Translations under genes and position numbers: made by a program | The notes under the pieces: model-generated | What the model saw: only the letters and a program-made list of their open reading frames with translations | Told to the model about the DNA's origin: nothing | Database searches by the model: none | Shown here: positions 8,589-17,445 of the stretch, one piece after another | Layout: each line of letters begins with the position of its first letter | How positions within the stretch are numbered: the first letter of the stretch is position 1 | Assembly: GCA_017539645.1 (NCBI GenBank) | Contig: JAFYCM010000009.1 | Coordinates: 1-32,539, forward strand | Direction: 5' to 3' | From: Bacteroidales bacterium | Lineage (GTDB): Bacteria; Bacteroidota; Bacteroidia; Bacteroidales; Marinilabiliaceae | DNA: 32,539 nt

Positions 8589-10139
8589 ATGGAAGGAATA
8601 AAGAAATTGATGGACAACCGCGCACAAGCCAAGATGAGCGGCGGTCAAAAAAGAATAGATGCTCAACACGAAAAGGGCAAACTTACTGCTCGCGAACGCA
8701 TTGATTTATTGGTTGATGAAGGCAGTTTCGAAGAGACCGACATGTTTGTGACGCACCGTTGCACAAACTTCGGTATGGACACCAAGAAGTCGCTCGGCGA
8801 TGGTGTGGTTTGCGGTAGCGCCACTATCAATGGCCGCTTAGTTTTTGTGTATGCGCAAGACTTCACCGTGCTTGGCGGCTCGCTTTCGGAGACCATGGCG
8901 AAGAAAATCTGCAAGATTATGGACGCCGCACTCAAGGTGGGTGCTCCGGTCATCGGGTTGAACGACTCTGGTGGTGCGCGCATTCAAGAGGGCGTGGCTG
9001 CCTTGGCTGGTTTTGCTGAAATTTTCCAGCGCAACATCATGGCATCGGGCGTCATTCCTCAGATCTCGGCTATTCTCGGTCCGTGCGCAGGTGGTGCAGT
9101 CTACTCGCCAGCTTTGACGGACTTCATACTTATGAATCGCACAAATAGCTATATGTTCCTCACCGGTCCGAAGGTTGTGAAGACCGTTACATACGAAGAG
9201 GTTGACGAGGAGGAACTTGGCGGCGCTGGCGTTCACTCGCAAAAATCGGGTGTGGCACAGTTCGTTTCGGAGAACGAAGAAGACGCAATGCAGACCATTC
9301 GCGAACTTCTTTCGTACATACCGCAAAACAACCGCGAAGAGGCTGCCATCATCTCGTGTGACGACCCTGTTGACCGCATTGCCGAGGAACTCAACACGAT
9401 TGTCCCCGACGATACCAATAAGGCTTACGACGTGAAGCAAATCATCTTTGCTATCATCGATAATGGTCGATTCTTCGAGGTTCATAAAGATTTTGCACAG
9501 AACATCATCGTTGGTTTTGCGCGCTTCAACGGCCGTAGCGTGGGCATCGTAGCCAATCAGCCAAACAAGAAAGGCGGTTCGCTCGACATCAACGCATCGC
9601 GCAAGGCTGCACGCTTCGTTCGCTTCTGCGATGCATTCAACATCCCGCTGGTTACGCTCGTCGATGTCCCGGGCTTCCTTCCGGGCACGGCACAAGAATA
9701 TGGCGCTGTAATTAGCCATGGCGCTAAACTTCTCTATGCATACGGCGAGGCTACCGTACCTAAGATTACTATAATTATGCGTAAGGCTTATGGCGGTGCA
9801 TATATAGTTATGAGTAGCAAACACCTCCGCGGCGACGTCAACTTCGCTTGGCCATCGGCTGAGATTGCCGTTATGGGCCCGAAGGGCGCTGTAGAGATTC
9901 TCCAAAGCAAGAAGATTGCCGAGATTACCGACGAGAAAGAGAAGGCAGAATATATAGCCAACGCCGAACAAGAATACAAAGATTTGTTTGCGAACCCATA
10001 CGACGCCGCCCACTTCGGCTATATCGACGACGTTATTGAGCCACGCAACACGCGCTACCGCATAATACGCGCATTGGAGTCGATGGCCAACAAACGCGAT
10101 CAGAATCCTCCTCGCAAACACTCAAATCTGCCGTTGTAA
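8589..10139 (+). CDS. mmdA: Methylmalonyl-CoA decarboxylase alpha subunit (carboxyltransferase)
   Basis: This 516-residue member of the biotin-dependent acyl-CoA carboxyltransferase family moves the carboxyl group from methylmalonyl-CoA to the biotin carrier, releasing propionyl-CoA. Both crotonase-like halves are present. The first holds '[14 protein letters not shown]' and '[13 protein letters not shown]' (acyl-CoA oxyanion-hole glycines). The second holds '[18 protein letters not shown]' and '[16 protein letters not shown]'. Propionyl-CoA carboxylase beta subunits look almost the same. The neighbours (OadG-like, biotin carrier, OadB-like pump) and the absence of a biotin carboxylase gene favour the Na+-pumping decarboxylase. 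It leads the operon and has its own promoter. Confidence 0.92.
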   Translation: MEGIKKLMDNRAQAKMSGGQKRIDAQHEKGKLTARERIDLLVDEGSFEETDMFVTHRCTNFGMDTKKSLGDGVVCGSATINGRLVFVYAQDFTVLGGSLSETMAKKICKIMDAALKVGAPVIGLNDSGGARIQEGVAALAGFAEIFQRNIMASGVIPQISAILGPCAGGAVYSPALTDFILMNRTNSYMFLTGPKVVKTVTYEEVDEEELGGAGVHSQKSGVAQFVSENEEDAMQTIRELLSYIPQNNREEAAIISCDDPVDRIAEELNTIVPDDTNKAYDVKQIIFAIIDNGRFFEVHKDFAQNIIVGFARFNGRSVGIVANQPNKKGGSLDINASRKAARFVRFCDAFNIPLVTLVDVPGFLPGTAQEYGAVISHGAKLLYAYGEATVPKITIIMRKAYGGAYIVMSSKHLRGDVNFAWPSAEIAVMGPKGAVEILQSKKIAEITDEKEKAEYIANAEQEYKDLFANPYDAAHFGYIDDVIEPRNTRYRIIRALESMANKRDQNPPRKHSNLPL

Positions 10140-10152
10140 AAGGAATATTGGT

Positions 10153-10977
10153 ATGAAACATTTTACTGTTCTCCTAATCATCATTGCAGCGTGCTTCACC
10201 GCCAAGGCGCAGACTCCAGCAGATCTTCGCATCAACGAAGTGGCCGTGGTGCGCGACAGCAGCGGCGTGGTGACCGATGCTTGGATTGAGATTTACAACT
10301 CGTCGACAAGCAGAATAGATATGCAGCGGCTCTTCCTCAGCGACGACCGCAGCAACCTTCGCAAATGCCACATCCCAGCCAACCATAACGAGACGCAATT
10401 CCCATCGCGCGGTTTTGTAGTTATGGATGGTGATGGACGTCGTGACCAAGGCGCACTCCACACCTCGTTCGACCTCAGTAAATCGCAGTGGATATACTTA
10501 GTAGAATCGAATGGATACATAATTATAGATAGTGCAGCCGTACCACAATCGGGCATTGCAGCGCGTGCTACAGATGGCAATGGCGAGTGGCAAATAGTAG
10601 ATGCCGCCACCAAAGGTTTCTCCAATGCCCCCGACGATGGCATTGCCAACGCTGAAAAATTCATTCAAGTCGACCCTTATGGCGGTGGCGTAGCTATAAT
10701 ATCTATGTCGGTAGTATTCTCGGTACTTATAGTGCTATCGCTGACGTTCTCGCTCGTCGGTAGATTCTTCAAACGCAAAGAAGAAAAGGCTACAGCCGCT
10801 GTGACAACCACAAGCACTGCAACTACTACTAATACTTCAACAGACAATACCGACGATGAAATGGCAGCCGTTGCCGTGGCAGTCACCCTTTATCTCAACG
10901 ACGCTCACGACGATGCCAACCACCGATTGACCATCATACGAACCACTTCGGATGCTTGGAAAAACGCAGTGTTGTAA
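10153..10977 (+). CDS. OadG-type delta/gamma subunit fused to a lamin-tail domain
   Basis: The 274-residue protein begins with a signal peptide ('MKHFTVLLIIIAACFTAKAQ'). A lamin-tail (LTD) domain follows at about residues 22-165, with 'LRINEVAVV', 'DAWIEIYNSS' and 'FVVMDGDG'. Then come one membrane helix (about 178-200, 'VFSVLIVLSLTFSLVGRFF'), a Thr/Ala-rich linker and a short C-terminal segment 'AVAVTLYLNDAHDD' typical of OadG. The OadG/MmdD subunit holds the membrane pump and the carboxyltransferase together, so this protein is the assembly subunit of the complex. The lamin tail would lie in the periplasm. It starts 13 nt after mmdA. Confidence 0.85.
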   Translation: MKHFTVLLIIIAACFTAKAQTPADLRINEVAVVRDSSGVVTDAWIEIYNSSTSRIDMQRLFLSDDRSNLRKCHIPANHNETQFPSRGFVVMDGDGRRDQGALHTSFDLSKSQWIYLVESNGYIIIDSAAVPQSGIAARATDGNGEWQIVDAATKGFSNAPDDGIANAEKFIQVDPYGGGVAIISMSVVFSVLIVLSLTFSLVGRFFKRKEEKATAAVTTTSTATTTNTSTDNTDDEMAAVAVAVTLYLNDAHDDANHRLTIIRTTSDAWKNAVL

Positions 10978-11006
10978 AATCATTAACCACGTAAACAATT
11001 TTTATA

Positions 11007-11435
11007 ATGGCATATAAATTCAAGCTTAATGGCAAGCGCTACGAAGCAAACGTAGTTAGCGACACAGATAACATTATAGAGATAGAACTCAATGGCAAAC
11101 GCTATGCAGTAGAGGTAGAACGTGAGCAACCCAAGCCACGCCCTGCTGCGCCAATAATAACTCCAACAGCAGCACAAATGCCTCAATCGACTACGGCACA
11201 ACCGCAAAACAAACCCGCTAAAGTGAAGAAAATTACTTCACCGCTGCCGGGCGTCGTTCTCAACGTCAAGGTACAGCCGGGCGATGCCGTAAAACGTGGT
11301 CAAGTGGTGATGATTCTCGAAGCCATGAAAATGGAAAACGAGATAGAAGCTACCGACGACGGCATTGTTTCGTCGATTTCTAAATCAAAAGGCGACTCCG
11401 TAATGGAGGGTGATACACTCATTGTTCTGCAATAA
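11007..11435 (+). CDS. mmdC: Biotin carboxyl carrier subunit of the decarboxylase
   Basis: The 142-residue protein has a short N-terminal region, a Pro/Ala/Gln-rich flexible linker (about residues 41-70) and a biotinyl domain from about 73. The biotinylation motif 'EAMKMEN' places the modified lysine at Lys108. Its swinging biotin carries the carboxyl group from the alpha subunit to the membrane beta subunit. The linker length suits a mobile arm. It lies between the delta/gamma and beta genes, 9 nt before the beta gene. Confidence 0.93.
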   Translation: MAYKFKLNGKRYEANVVSDTDNIIEIELNGKRYAVEVEREQPKPRPAAPIITPTAAQMPQSTTAQPQNKPAKVKKITSPLPGVVLNVKVQPGDAVKRGQVVMILEAMKMENEIEATDDGIVSSISKSKGDSVMEGDTLIVLQ

Positions 11436-11444
11436 GAGGTAGTT

Positions 11445-12602
11445 ATGGATAGCAGTTTCTTCAGTTTTATTTGCGACAGCGTCTCGCAATTTTTGCACTT
11501 CACAGCGTTCGCCAACTTCACTGTTGGTCACCTTGTGATGATAGCTATTGGCTTGTTTTTCATCTATTTGGCCATAGCTAAAGAATACGAACCGATGCTC
11601 CTTGTGCCAATCGGATTCGGTATACTTATAGGTAACATACCATTTGTGCCGGGCTTGAAGATTGGCATCTACGAAGATGGCTCGGTGCTCAATTACTTAT
11701 ATTTCGGTGTGAGTCAGGGCGTTTATCCGCCGCTGATATTCCTCGGCATTGGCGCCATGACCGACTTCTCGGCTCTGCTCAGCAATCCACGCTTGGTGCT
11801 TATTGGTGCTGCAGCTCAGATAGGTATTTTCGGCGCATATTGCACGGCATTGGCTCTCGGTTTCACGCCTAACGAAGCTGGCGCCATAGGTATTATCGGT
11901 GGTGCCGACGGTCCTACGGCAATCTTCCTTTCGTCGAAACTGGCGCCAGACCTCATGGGTGCAATAGCAATATCGGCATACTCGTATATGGCGCTTGTGC
12001 CTGTCATTCAGCCGCCTATCATGCGTTTCCTCACCACCGACAAGGAACGCCGCATACGTATGAAACCACCGCGCACCGTTTCGCGTCAAGAGAAGATTAT
12101 CTTCCCAATCATTGGTTTGCTGCTCACTTGTTGGCTTGTTCCTTCGGGTCTGCCACTGCTCGGCATGCTCTTCTTCGGCAACCTCTTGAAGGAGTGCGGC
12201 GTAACCAAACGCCTCGCCGACACCGCTAAAGGTCCGCTCATCGACATCGTAACCATACTTATTGGTGTTACCGTTGGCGCATCAACCCAGGCTACAACGT
12301 TCCTAACGCTCAAATCGGTAGGCATCTTTGCCCTCGGTGCTGCCTCGTTTGTGATGGCAACTTCGGGTGGTGTGCTCTTCGTGAAATTCTTCAATCTTTT
12401 CCTCAAGGAGGGCAACAAGATTAATCCGCTCATTGGTAACGCTGGTGTTTCGGCTGTGCCCGACAGCGCGCGCGTTTCGCAAGTGGAAGGTTTGAAATAT
12501 GATAAAACAAATTACTTACTTATGCACGCCATGGCACCAAACGTAGCCGGCGTCATCGGTAGCGCGGTTGCTGCCGGTATTATTTTGAGTTTTTTCAGCT
12601 AA
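11445..12602 (+). CDS. mmdB: Sodium-pumping decarboxylase beta subunit
   Basis: This 385-residue polytopic inner-membrane protein decarboxylates carboxybiotin and exports Na+. OadB-family hallmarks are clear: 'GGADGPTAIFLSSKLAP', containing the conserved membrane-embedded Asp, and 'GNAGVSAVPDSARVSQ' near the C-terminus. About nine or more hydrophobic segments fill the rest. Length and start are normal. It is the last gene of the operon, followed 26 nt downstream by a strong terminator. With MmdA, MmdC and the OadG-like subunit it forms a complete pump, so propionate production here is likely coupled to a sodium gradient. Confidence 0.95.
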   Translation: MDSSFFSFICDSVSQFLHFTAFANFTVGHLVMIAIGLFFIYLAIAKEYEPMLLVPIGFGILIGNIPFVPGLKIGIYEDGSVLNYLYFGVSQGVYPPLIFLGIGAMTDFSALLSNPRLVLIGAAAQIGIFGAYCTALALGFTPNEAGAIGIIGGADGPTAIFLSSKLAPDLMGAIAISAYSYMALVPVIQPPIMRFLTTDKERRIRMKPPRTVSRQEKIIFPIIGLLLTCWLVPSGLPLLGMLFFGNLLKECGVTKRLADTAKGPLIDIVTILIGVTVGASTQATTFLTLKSVGIFALGAASFVMATSGGVLFVKFFNLFLKEGNKINPLIGNAGVSAVPDSARVSQVEGLKYDKTNYLLMHAMAPNVAGVIGSAVAAGIILSFFS

Positions 12603-12628
12603 GGTTATTGATTATACATACAAATGAG

Positions 12629-12662
12629 CTCCATAATCTCTATTGAGGTTATGGAGTTTTTT
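12629..12662 (+). terminator. Intrinsic terminator of the decarboxylase operon
   Basis: A 12-bp stem (12629-12640 with 12645-12656, one G-T pair) closes a TATT tetraloop and is followed directly by six T (12657-12662). It lies 26 nt after the beta-subunit stop. There is no T run on the opposite strand, so it should not serve the convergent gene. Confidence 0.88.
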
Positions 12663-12741
12663 GTTGCTATATGTATACAAAAATGGGGAGGCTGATATCA
12701 CATCTGCCACCCCGAAATTCTCCTTATAATAATTATTCAAA

Positions 12742-15700
12742 TCATTTCATGTTAGATATGAACAGCAGCAAGCGGTTGGCTATGTTTGCCTCGCTCACGC
12801 CGCCGTCGAAGTCGAGCGCTGCCATGTTGAGCTGCGGATAGAGCGTCTTTATCTTCTTCTCTATGCCGCGCGCTGCAATGTGGTTGGCTATGCAACCAAA
12901 CGGCTGAAGGCTCACCACATTGTTGCAGCCCGATTTTATGTAAGCAATAGCTTCGGCGGGCAAGAGCCAACCTTCGCCACTCTGAACCGAGAGGGCAAGC
13001 ACGTCCTCGGCCCATTTGCTTATGGTGCGTATATCGGGTTCGGGCTCGAAGTAGCGGAACACCGATGCAGCCTTCTCGAACTGATGTACTCGCTTGTAAA
13101 TAAGCTTGTATATAATATCCATCATCCACGAAGGAATCTTCGGATTTGTGATGTTGTTCTTGCGGTTGTACTCCACGTTGACAAGGAATTTCAGGAAGAA
13201 ATTGTGGAACGTAGGCGGAATAACCTGCACACCGTGCGCCATCAACCAATCGGACACGTGTTTGTGTGAGAATGGGTTGAATTTCAAGAAAATCTCGCCG
13301 CAGATACCAGCTTTCGGATATGTCTTGTTATCCACTTCTATGGTGTTGAACTCCTCGGCTGCTTGGCGTAATAGCTTTATTAGCTGCTTGCTATGGCGTT
13401 TCTCTATGTATGGTTTTGCGAGGTCGAGATATTTTAGTCGCATAGCCATAGCCTCGCCTTTGTGAATCTCGTGAATGGCGGTGGCGTGGTAGAAATTCGA
13501 AATCCAGTCGCCATAGAGGAGCGAGTTGAGCACGATAGGACCAGCCACTTTGAAGTCGAGTTCGAAGCCCGGATTGTCGGTCTTATCCATGCCGCCGAGA
13601 ATAATTACGGGCACTTGCGGCATACCAGCGTCAACGAGCGCCTTCTTGATGAGCGCTGGGTAGTTTGTTGCGCGGCACTGACCGAGTTGTGTAATGGTTA
13701 CGGCGGTGTTATTTACGTCGTATTTACCGCTCTTGAGCGCTTTGATGAAGTCGCCAACGATGATGGTAGCTGGGTAGCAAACCTCGTTGTTGGCATACTT
13801 AAGACCCATCTCGTTGCTCTCGGCATCGCCCATAGGTAGCGCCACAAGGTTGTAGCCAATGGCCTTGAATGCGGCTGGGAGCAGCGGCGACATATATTCA
13901 GTGAAGAATGGCGCGAGAATGGTCTTGCGTGCGCCATCGCCAACGTTGAATTGCGACGTTTTGATGAATGGCTGAACCTCAAACTTGCGCTGTGTGGTGC
14001 TATAATTAAGACTCTCGATGAGCGAACGCACGCGCAACTTGAGCGAACCGATATTATTTACATCGTCGATCTTGAGCAGCGTGAGCGGCTTGCCGTGGCG
14101 ACCGAGAATGGCGCGAACCTCGTCGGTGAGGAAGGCATCGGGACCGCAACCAAATGAGGTCATCTCGACGAAATGTACGTCTGGTCCTTGCTCGGCAACC
14201 CATTGCGCCGAGTTGAGTATGCGGTTTACGTACGACCATTGGCGCACGTGGAATGCCTCAGGAATAGCAACATCTTTATCTACATTGCCACCGCGCGCAA
14301 TCTCTTCGGTAATTACGTCGACGCCCATCTTGGCTATCATATCCGAAATGTTATGCTGCACAAGTGGGTCGGTGTGGTATGGGCGACCGGCAAGCACGAT
14401 AATCATACGGCCAGCAGTCTTCGACGATTTGAGAATTTCGATGTTCTTGTCGCGCATTGTGTCGGCAAAGCGTCGCCACTCTACAAGCGCTTTATCCATA
14501 GCCACTTGCGTCTCTTTAGAGTGAACGCCGAGCGTCTGCATATACTTAACCAACTGCTTCTTGAGCAGTTTCTCGTTCTTGAATGCAATGATAGGCGAAT
14601 CGACGGGGTGGCTGGTTAATACGGAACTATTTACGACGTCGGGATAGCCGATGATGATAGGACAGTTGAACGAGTTGTTGCTGTTTTTGTCCTCAACTTT
14701 CTCATACACAACGCGTGGGAAGAAGATGCGGTCGCACTTCTCGTCGAGTTCATAAATATGGCTGTGTACGAGTTTGGCAGGGAAACAGATGTTGTCGGAC
14801 ATCACCGAGTGGACGCCCTTTTCGTAGCGCTGATACGTAGAAGTAGACGAAAGCACCACTTCGAAGCCAAGCGAGGTGAAGAATGTGTGCCAGAACGGAT
14901 ACTCCTCATACATATTCAGAACGCGCGGAATACCAATCTTCACCTTGCGTGTGACGGGTACATCGGACGTGCGGTCGAAGAGCAGTTCGTATTTCTGTTT
15001 GCTCATATTTACGCCGCTCTCTTTGGCTTGCAAAGCGTTCGAGAATACGCGCTCGCACTTGTTGCCCGAGAAGAAAATGCTGCCGCTGTTGAAGCGATAT
15101 TTTGTTATTTGGCATTGGTTTTCGCAGCCGTGGCAGTGCAGCGTACTTATGTCGAACTTAGCCGCATCGACAATGGCTTCGAGCGGGCGTGTGGGTTGGT
15201 CGGCGCCTTTGCGAATGGCGTAGAGCGCGCAGCCGTATGCACCCATAAGTTCGGGTATGTTGTTACGATAAACTTTGCGTCCGGTGAGGTTCTCAAACGC
15301 CTTCACCACAGAGTCGTTGCGCATGGTGCCACCTTGCAGCACGATGCTCTTGCCAAGTTCGTCGTAATTATTGATTTTCAATACTTTGAATAGGCAGTTC
15401 TTTACTACCGAATAGGCCAAACCTGCCGATATGTCGCTGAGCGAATAGCCCTCGCGCAGTGCCTGCTTCACCTTCGAGTTCATAAACACGGTGCAGCGCG
15501 TGCCGAGGTCGCATGGTGTGGTAGACATGCATGCCTGACGCACAAACTCTTCTATGTCGCAGCCGAGCGTCTGGGCGAAAGTCTCTATGAATGAGCCGCA
15601 ACCCGACGAGCATGCCTCGTTTATCTCCATGCGCGTAAGTACGCCGTGGTCTACGTATATAGCCTTCATATCCTGACCGCCGATGTCGAGAATGAACGAC

Positions 15701-16962
15701 ACGTCGGGGCAGATGCTCTGTGCGGCTACGTAGTGCGCCATGGTCTCAATCATGCCAAAGTTGAGCGAGAAGGCAGCTTTTATGAGGTCTTCGCCGTAGC
15801 CCGTAGAGCAGCCAGCGGCAATGTTAAGCGTAACGTTTTTCTCTATGCATTGCTTGTTGAGTTCCTCCAGGCCAAGTTGTACGGCTTGTACGGGGTTGCC
15901 ATTATTATGAGAATAATAACGGAAAAGTATGTCGCCATGCTCGTTGGTGAGCACAATCTTGGTTGTGGTAGAACCGCTGTCGATGCCGAGGAACGTTGGT
16001 CCGGTAGCCGCGCTGAGGTCGAGAAAATGAATGTCCGACTTGGCTTTCTCGGCTTTCCACGCCTTCATGTCGTCGTCGCCGTTGAAGACGCGCGGAAGTT
16101 GCACCGTATATACGTATTGCGACTCGTTCTTAACCTCTGGGCTATCAAGAAGTTCGGCGAACGACTTCACCGTGTACGTCTTGCCATCGGTCTGCGAGAG
16201 TGCCGTTCCCCACGCTGGAATGTAGTTGGCGTTGGGTATGACAACGAAATCTTTATCTATATCGAGTTCGAAATAGTCGGCAATGGCCTTTCGTAGCGAT
16301 GGTATGAACGTCAGCGGACCGCCGCAGGTGAGCACTTTGGGCTTAACCTCGCAACCGTGCGAGAGTGCACTTGCCGTCTGCACTGCCACGGCGCGGAATA
16401 TCGATGCGGCAATGTCTTCTTTGGTGGCGTTGCGCGCTATAAGGTTCTGAATATCGGTCTTCGAGAATACGCCGCAGCGTGAGGCAATGGGGTAGACTGT
16501 CTTGCTGTTGGCTGCAAGAGCATCCATCTCGGTGACGTCTACGCCGAGGCAAAGCGCCATCTGGTCGATGAAGGCACCCGTACCGCCTGCGCAGTTGCCA
16601 TTCATACGCAAGTCGGAAACTTGACCATCTTTTAGGTAAACAATTTTGGCATCTTCGCCGCCAATATCAATGATGGTGGATACTTCGGGGTGCACCTGCT
16701 TGGTAAATTCCGTGGCAGCTACGACCTCCTGCACGAAGTTGAACTTACAGCGTTCCGCCCAACCGAGACCCACAGAACCCGTTATGGAGAACGAAAATTC
16801 CGACGAGCCAAGCACGTCACGCAAATCGTTGACAAATTCGGCAAGCACGCCGCGCACATTAGCTTGGTGGCGCTTGTATGATGAATAGATGAGTTCGTTG
16901 TGTGAGTCTAAGACAACTATTTTGGCTGTAGTAGAACCTACATCGAGACCAATTCTGTGCAT
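12742..16962 (-). CDS. Giant acyl-CoA dehydratase activase fusion (two BadF/HgdC domains + DUF2229/HgdB-like)
   Basis: With ATG 16962 ('MHRIGLDVGST') the protein has 1,406 residues. The frame is open upstream to 17136, but that part encodes only the AT-rich repeat and is not coding. Domains in order: a first BadF/BadG/HgdC ATPase (about 1-260, phosphate loop 'GLDVGSTTAK', cluster Cys in 'NCAGGTGAF' near 123); a second copy (about 323-585, 'GIDSGSTTTK', Cys in 'CSSGCGSF' near 455); a 'CHGCENQC' motif (Cys 610/613/617); and a DUF2229 plus HgdB-like region. The activase homodimer in 2-hydroxyacyl-CoA dehydratases uses ATP to inject an electron through a [4Fe-4S] cluster. The long fusion is widespread in anaerobes, but its substrate is unknown to me. 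Confidence 0.9.
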   Translation of the reverse strand: MHRIGLDVGSTTAKIVVLDSHNELIYSSYKRHQANVRGVLAEFVNDLRDVLGSSEFSFSITGSVGLGWAERCKFNFVQEVVAATEFTKQVHPEVSTIIDIGGEDAKIVYLKDGQVSDLRMNGNCAGGTGAFIDQMALCLGVDVTEMDALAANSKTVYPIASRCGVFSKTDIQNLIARNATKEDIAASIFRAVAVQTASALSHGCEVKPKVLTCGGPLTFIPSLRKAIADYFELDIDKDFVVIPNANYIPAWGTALSQTDGKTYTVKSFAELLDSPEVKNESQYVYTVQLPRVFNGDDDMKAWKAEKAKSDIHFLDLSAATGPTFLGIDSGSTTTKIVLTNEHGDILFRYYSHNNGNPVQAVQLGLEELNKQCIEKNVTLNIAAGCSTGYGEDLIKAAFSLNFGMIETMAHYVAAQSICPDVSFILDIGGQDMKAIYVDHGVLTRMEINEACSSGCGSFIETFAQTLGCDIEEFVRQACMSTTPCDLGTRCTVFMNSKVKQALREGYSLSDISAGLAYSVVKNCLFKVLKINNYDELGKSIVLQGGTMRNDSVVKAFENLTGRKVYRNNIPELMGAYGCALYAIRKGADQPTRPLEAIVDAAKFDISTLHCHGCENQCQITKYRFNSGSIFFSGNKCERVFSNALQAKESGVNMSKQKYELLFDRTSDVPVTRKVKIGIPRVLNMYEEYPFWHTFFTSLGFEVVLSSTSTYQRYEKGVHSVMSDNICFPAKLVHSHIYELDEKCDRIFFPRVVYEKVEDKNSNNSFNCPIIIGYPDVVNSSVLTSHPVDSPIIAFKNEKLLKKQLVKYMQTLGVHSKETQVAMDKALVEWRRFADTMRDKNIEILKSSKTAGRMIIVLAGRPYHTDPLVQHNISDMIAKMGVDVITEEIARGGNVDKDVAIPEAFHVRQWSYVNRILNSAQWVAEQGPDVHFVEMTSFGCGPDAFLTDEVRAILGRHGKPLTLLKIDDVNNIGSLKLRVRSLIESLNYSTTQRKFEVQPFIKTSQFNVGDGARKTILAPFFTEYMSPLLPAAFKAIGYNLVALPMGDAESNEMGLKYANNEVCYPATIIVGDFIKALKSGKYDVNNTAVTITQLGQCRATNYPALIKKALVDAGMPQVPVIILGGMDKTDNPGFELDFKVAGPIVLNSLLYGDWISNFYHATAIHEIHKGEAMAMRLKYLDLAKPYIEKRHSKQLIKLLRQAAEEFNTIEVDNKTYPKAGICGEIFLKFNPFSHKHVSDWLMAHGVQVIPPTFHNFFLKFLVNVEYNRKNNITNPKIPSWMMDIIYKLIYKRVHQFEKAASVFRYFEPEPDIRTISKWAEDVLALSVQSGEGWLLPAEAIAYIKSGCNNVVSLQPFGCIANHIAARGIEKKIKTLYPQLNMAALDFDGGVSEANIANRLLLFISNMK

Positions 16963-17002
16963 ATAGGTATGTCTATTGTTTTTTCGGTTATAAAAATTCG
17001 CG

Positions 17003-17010
17003 CAAATGTA
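17003..17010 (-). promoter_or_regulatory. Candidate -7 promoter box of the activase fusion gene
   Basis: TACATTTG on the minus strand matches TAnnTTTG exactly, 41 nt before the chosen start at 16962. No clear -33 TTTG lies at the expected distance, where the AT-rich repeat begins. Confidence 0.35.
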
Positions 17011-17022
17011 GTGCTCAAATTG

Positions 17023-17080
17023 ATAATTGAGAATTGAAAGTTGAAAATTGAAAATTGAAAGTTGAAAATTGAAAATCTGT
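17023..17080. repeat. Short AT-rich tandem repeat (GTTGAAAATTGAAAATTGA type)
   Basis: A run of 7-10 nt units built from 'ttgaaaatt' and 'ttgaaagt' occupies the 5' flank of the activase gene. A similar run lies at 29364-29418. It is low-complexity DNA and probably replication-slippage prone. The open frame through it is a by-product. Confidence 0.7.
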
Positions 17081-17159
17081 TTTTGCGCCGCGGATAGTCC
17101 CATGCAATCGTTGCAGCATAGTTTCGCAACTACCAACGAATCATGAAAATGGTGTAGGA

Positions 17160-17254
17160 CTTACGTTGTCATCCTGAGCGTAGCGAAGAAACGTAAGTTC
17201 GGCGCAAGCCAATCTCTTAGAGTGATGGATTCTTCGCTTCGCTCAACATGACAA
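17160..17254. repeat. Inverted pair of the 'TGTCATCCTGAGCG' interspersed repeat
   Basis: The left arm TGTCATCCTGAGCGTAGCGA begins at 17167. The right arm at 17229-17254 is its near-perfect reverse complement (TTCGCTTCGCTCAACATGACA on this strand). A nested pair, CTTACGTT near 17160 and AACGTAAG near 17190, adds a second hairpin. A solitary copy occurs at 4750-4776. No coding capacity is evident. Confidence 0.7.
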
Positions 17255-17283
17255 CACTATTTTGATGGCGATACGTCCGTGTA

Positions 17284-17312
17284 TTTTTCGCAGGCGCAGA
17301 GGCCTGCGTACC
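17284..17312. repeat. Dispersed 'TTTCGCAGGCGCAG' element, copy 1
   Basis: TTTTTCGCAGGCGCAGAGGC followed by CTGCGTACC recurs at 20512-20537 with a few changes (TTTCGCAGGCGCAGTGGTCT). Internally GCAGG and CCTGC can pair into a hairpin. Function unknown. Confidence 0.55.
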
Positions 17313-17315
17313 AAC

Positions 17316-17342
17316 AAAAAAGGCTGCCACGATGTGACAGCC
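17316..17342 (-). terminator. Hairpin with T run downstream of the DUF6261-like gene (distal)
   Basis: On the minus strand GGCTGTCAC-ATC-GTGGCAGCC (17342-17322, one mismatch) is followed by six T (17321-17316), the form of an intrinsic terminator. It is also the hairpin part of a composite repeat (17322-17388). Confidence 0.65.
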
Positions 17343-17388
17343 CTACATACTACACAACCCTTTACCCTCTCCACTCTACACTAAAAAA
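17322..17388. repeat. Composite interspersed repeat, copy 1
   Basis: The unit consists of the GGCTGCC...GACAGCC hairpin, then CCCTACATAC-ACAC, then a pyrimidine-rich CTCTACCCTCTACTCTC-type tract ending in an A run. Copy 2 lies inverted at 18603-18680 and copy 3 in direct orientation at 18789-18897. No open frame is associated. Confidence 0.6.
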
Positions 17389-17412
17389 GGCGACCACATT
17401 GCTGCAGTCGCC
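17383..17412 (-). terminator. Intrinsic terminator of the DUF6261-like gene (proximal)
   Basis: On the minus strand GGCGAC (17412-17407) pairs with GTCGCC (17394-17389), followed by six T (17388-17383). It starts 34 nt after the stop codon of the DUF6261-like gene. Confidence 0.65.
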
Positions 17413-17445
17413 ATATTTACGTAACAACGGGGCATGCCCCATTGT

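Noticed and set aside
8838-10121. A 427-residue minus-strand reading frame opposite mmdA
   Set aside because: It is a shadow of the strongly coding carboxyltransferase and resembles no protein family.
8589-12602. Propionyl-CoA carboxylase operon
   Set aside because: No biotin carboxylase gene is present, while OadB-like and OadG-like membrane subunits are; this fits a sodium-pumping decarboxylase.
16963-17136. N-terminal extension of the activase fusion to 17136
   Set aside because: It translates AT-rich repeats ('FNFQLSIFNFQLS'), and the homologous start is 'MHRIGLDVGST' at 16962.
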